From: Actinomycetales bacterium
Lineage (GTDB): Bacteria > Actinomycetota > Actinomycetes > Mycobacteriales > Mycobacteriaceae
Assembly (NCBI GenBank): GCA_012841845.1
Contig: DUTZ01000003.1
Location: 1-6,335, forward strand
DNA: 6,335 nt
Reading direction: 5' to 3'
The translations under genes and the position numbers were made by a program. Each line of letters begins with the position of its first letter. Positions within the stretch are counted from its first letter, which is position 1. Shown piece after piece: positions 6,215 to 6,335 of the stretch. The notes under the pieces were generated by a model. That model saw only the letters and a list, made by a program, of their open reading frames with translations. It ran no database searches and was not told the origin of the DNA.

Positions 6215-6335
6215 TCAGTTCACCACCACGGGCGGCTCCGGCTCCGGCTCCGGCTCGGGAGCGGGCTCCGGCTCGGGTTCCGGCTGGGGCTCGGGTTCCG
6301 GCTCGGGAGCGGGCGGAGGCGCCGGCCCGTCGGCC
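6215..6335 (-). CDS. C-terminal end of an unidentified protein with a Pro-Glu repeat tail
   Basis: Reading the reverse strand from the window edge, an open frame gives 39 residues and then TGA (6217-6215). The residues are a Pro/Ala start (DGPAPPPAP), about nine Glu-Pro or Gln/Ala-Pro pairs (EPEPEPQPEPEPEPAP and more), and a PPVVVN end. It is taken as coding because the frame is open to the edge, the dipeptide pattern holds while codons vary (GAG and GAA for Glu, CCG and CCC for Pro), and the stop sits next to a terminator hairpin. Such tails occur on cell-envelope and secreted actinobacterial proteins, but the domain that would identify this one is outside the window. In M. tuberculosis the reverse-strand gene after glnA1 is glnE; GlnE is not known for such a tail, so this is probably a different gene. 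Confidence 0.6.
   Translation of the reverse strand, partial: ADGPAPPPAPEPEPEPQPEPEPEPAPEPEPEPEPPVVVN
6235..6316. repeat. GC-rich hexamer repeat (CTCCGG and variants)
   Basis: Diverged 6-bp units encode the Glu-Pro tail on the reverse strand. Longer exact repeats are nested inside: a 17-mer at 6250-6266 recurs at 6298-6314 (48 bases apart), and a 16-mer at 6270-6285 recurs at 6288-6303 (18 bases apart). Both distances are multiples of 6, so the frame is kept. Confidence 0.85.

Noticed and set aside
1..6335. CRISPR arrays, tRNA or rRNA genes, insertion sequences, phage or toxin genes
   Set aside because: None seen. The only repeats are the short tandem repeats at 3953-3996 and 6235-6316, and gene content is conserved housekeeping throughout.

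Overview
The window is a piece of high-GC actinobacterial chromosome. The gene order is sucB/dlaT (E2) - lipB - lipA - DUF4191 membrane protein - RDD membrane protein (reverse strand) - glnA. This order, together with near-family-identical proteins such as the E2 C-terminus and the LipB active-site region, points to the order Mycobacteriales (relatives of Mycobacterium, Corynebacterium, Rhodococcus, Gordonia and Dietzia). I recall the same neighbourhood in M. tuberculosis as dlaT ... lipB-lipA-Rv2219-Rv2219A-glnA1. The genus cannot be fixed from the sequence; a Dietzia-like organism is only a guess.

Layout: 1-1371 is the 3' part of the E2 gene, starting inside a lipoyl domain. A strong hairpin (1389-1423) follows. 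lipB (1458-2135) and lipA (2157-3167) come next, 21 bases apart, then a two-helix DUF4191 membrane protein (3213-3968). Its stop codon lies in a 17-bp tandem repeat and faces the RDD protein gene, which ends at 4005 and starts at 4493 on the reverse strand. A 217-base divergent region separates the RDD gene from glnA (4712-6145) and carries a well-formed four-half-site GlnR-type box and a glnA promoter. A long GC-rich hairpin (6157-6198) separates glnA from the C-terminal end of a converging reverse-strand gene with a Pro-Glu repeat tail, cut off by the window edge.

Function: the left half makes sense as a lipoate unit. LipB attaches octanoate to lipoyl domains, LipA inserts sulfur to make lipoate, and the E2 protein encoded next door is a lipoylated substrate. 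The right half is the central ammonium-assimilation enzyme, glutamine synthetase I, with nitrogen control visible both in the DNA (GlnR-type box) and in the protein (adenylylation tyrosine). The two small membrane proteins have no known function.

I do not see a previously undescribed system: this is conserved housekeeping DNA. The most notable pattern is regulatory. Four genes (lipB, lipA, DUF4191, RDD) each have a TANNNT hexamer followed by exactly seven bases and then the start codon, with no usable ribosome-binding site. This is the layout of leaderless mRNAs; glnA by contrast has a leader and a good ribosome-binding site.
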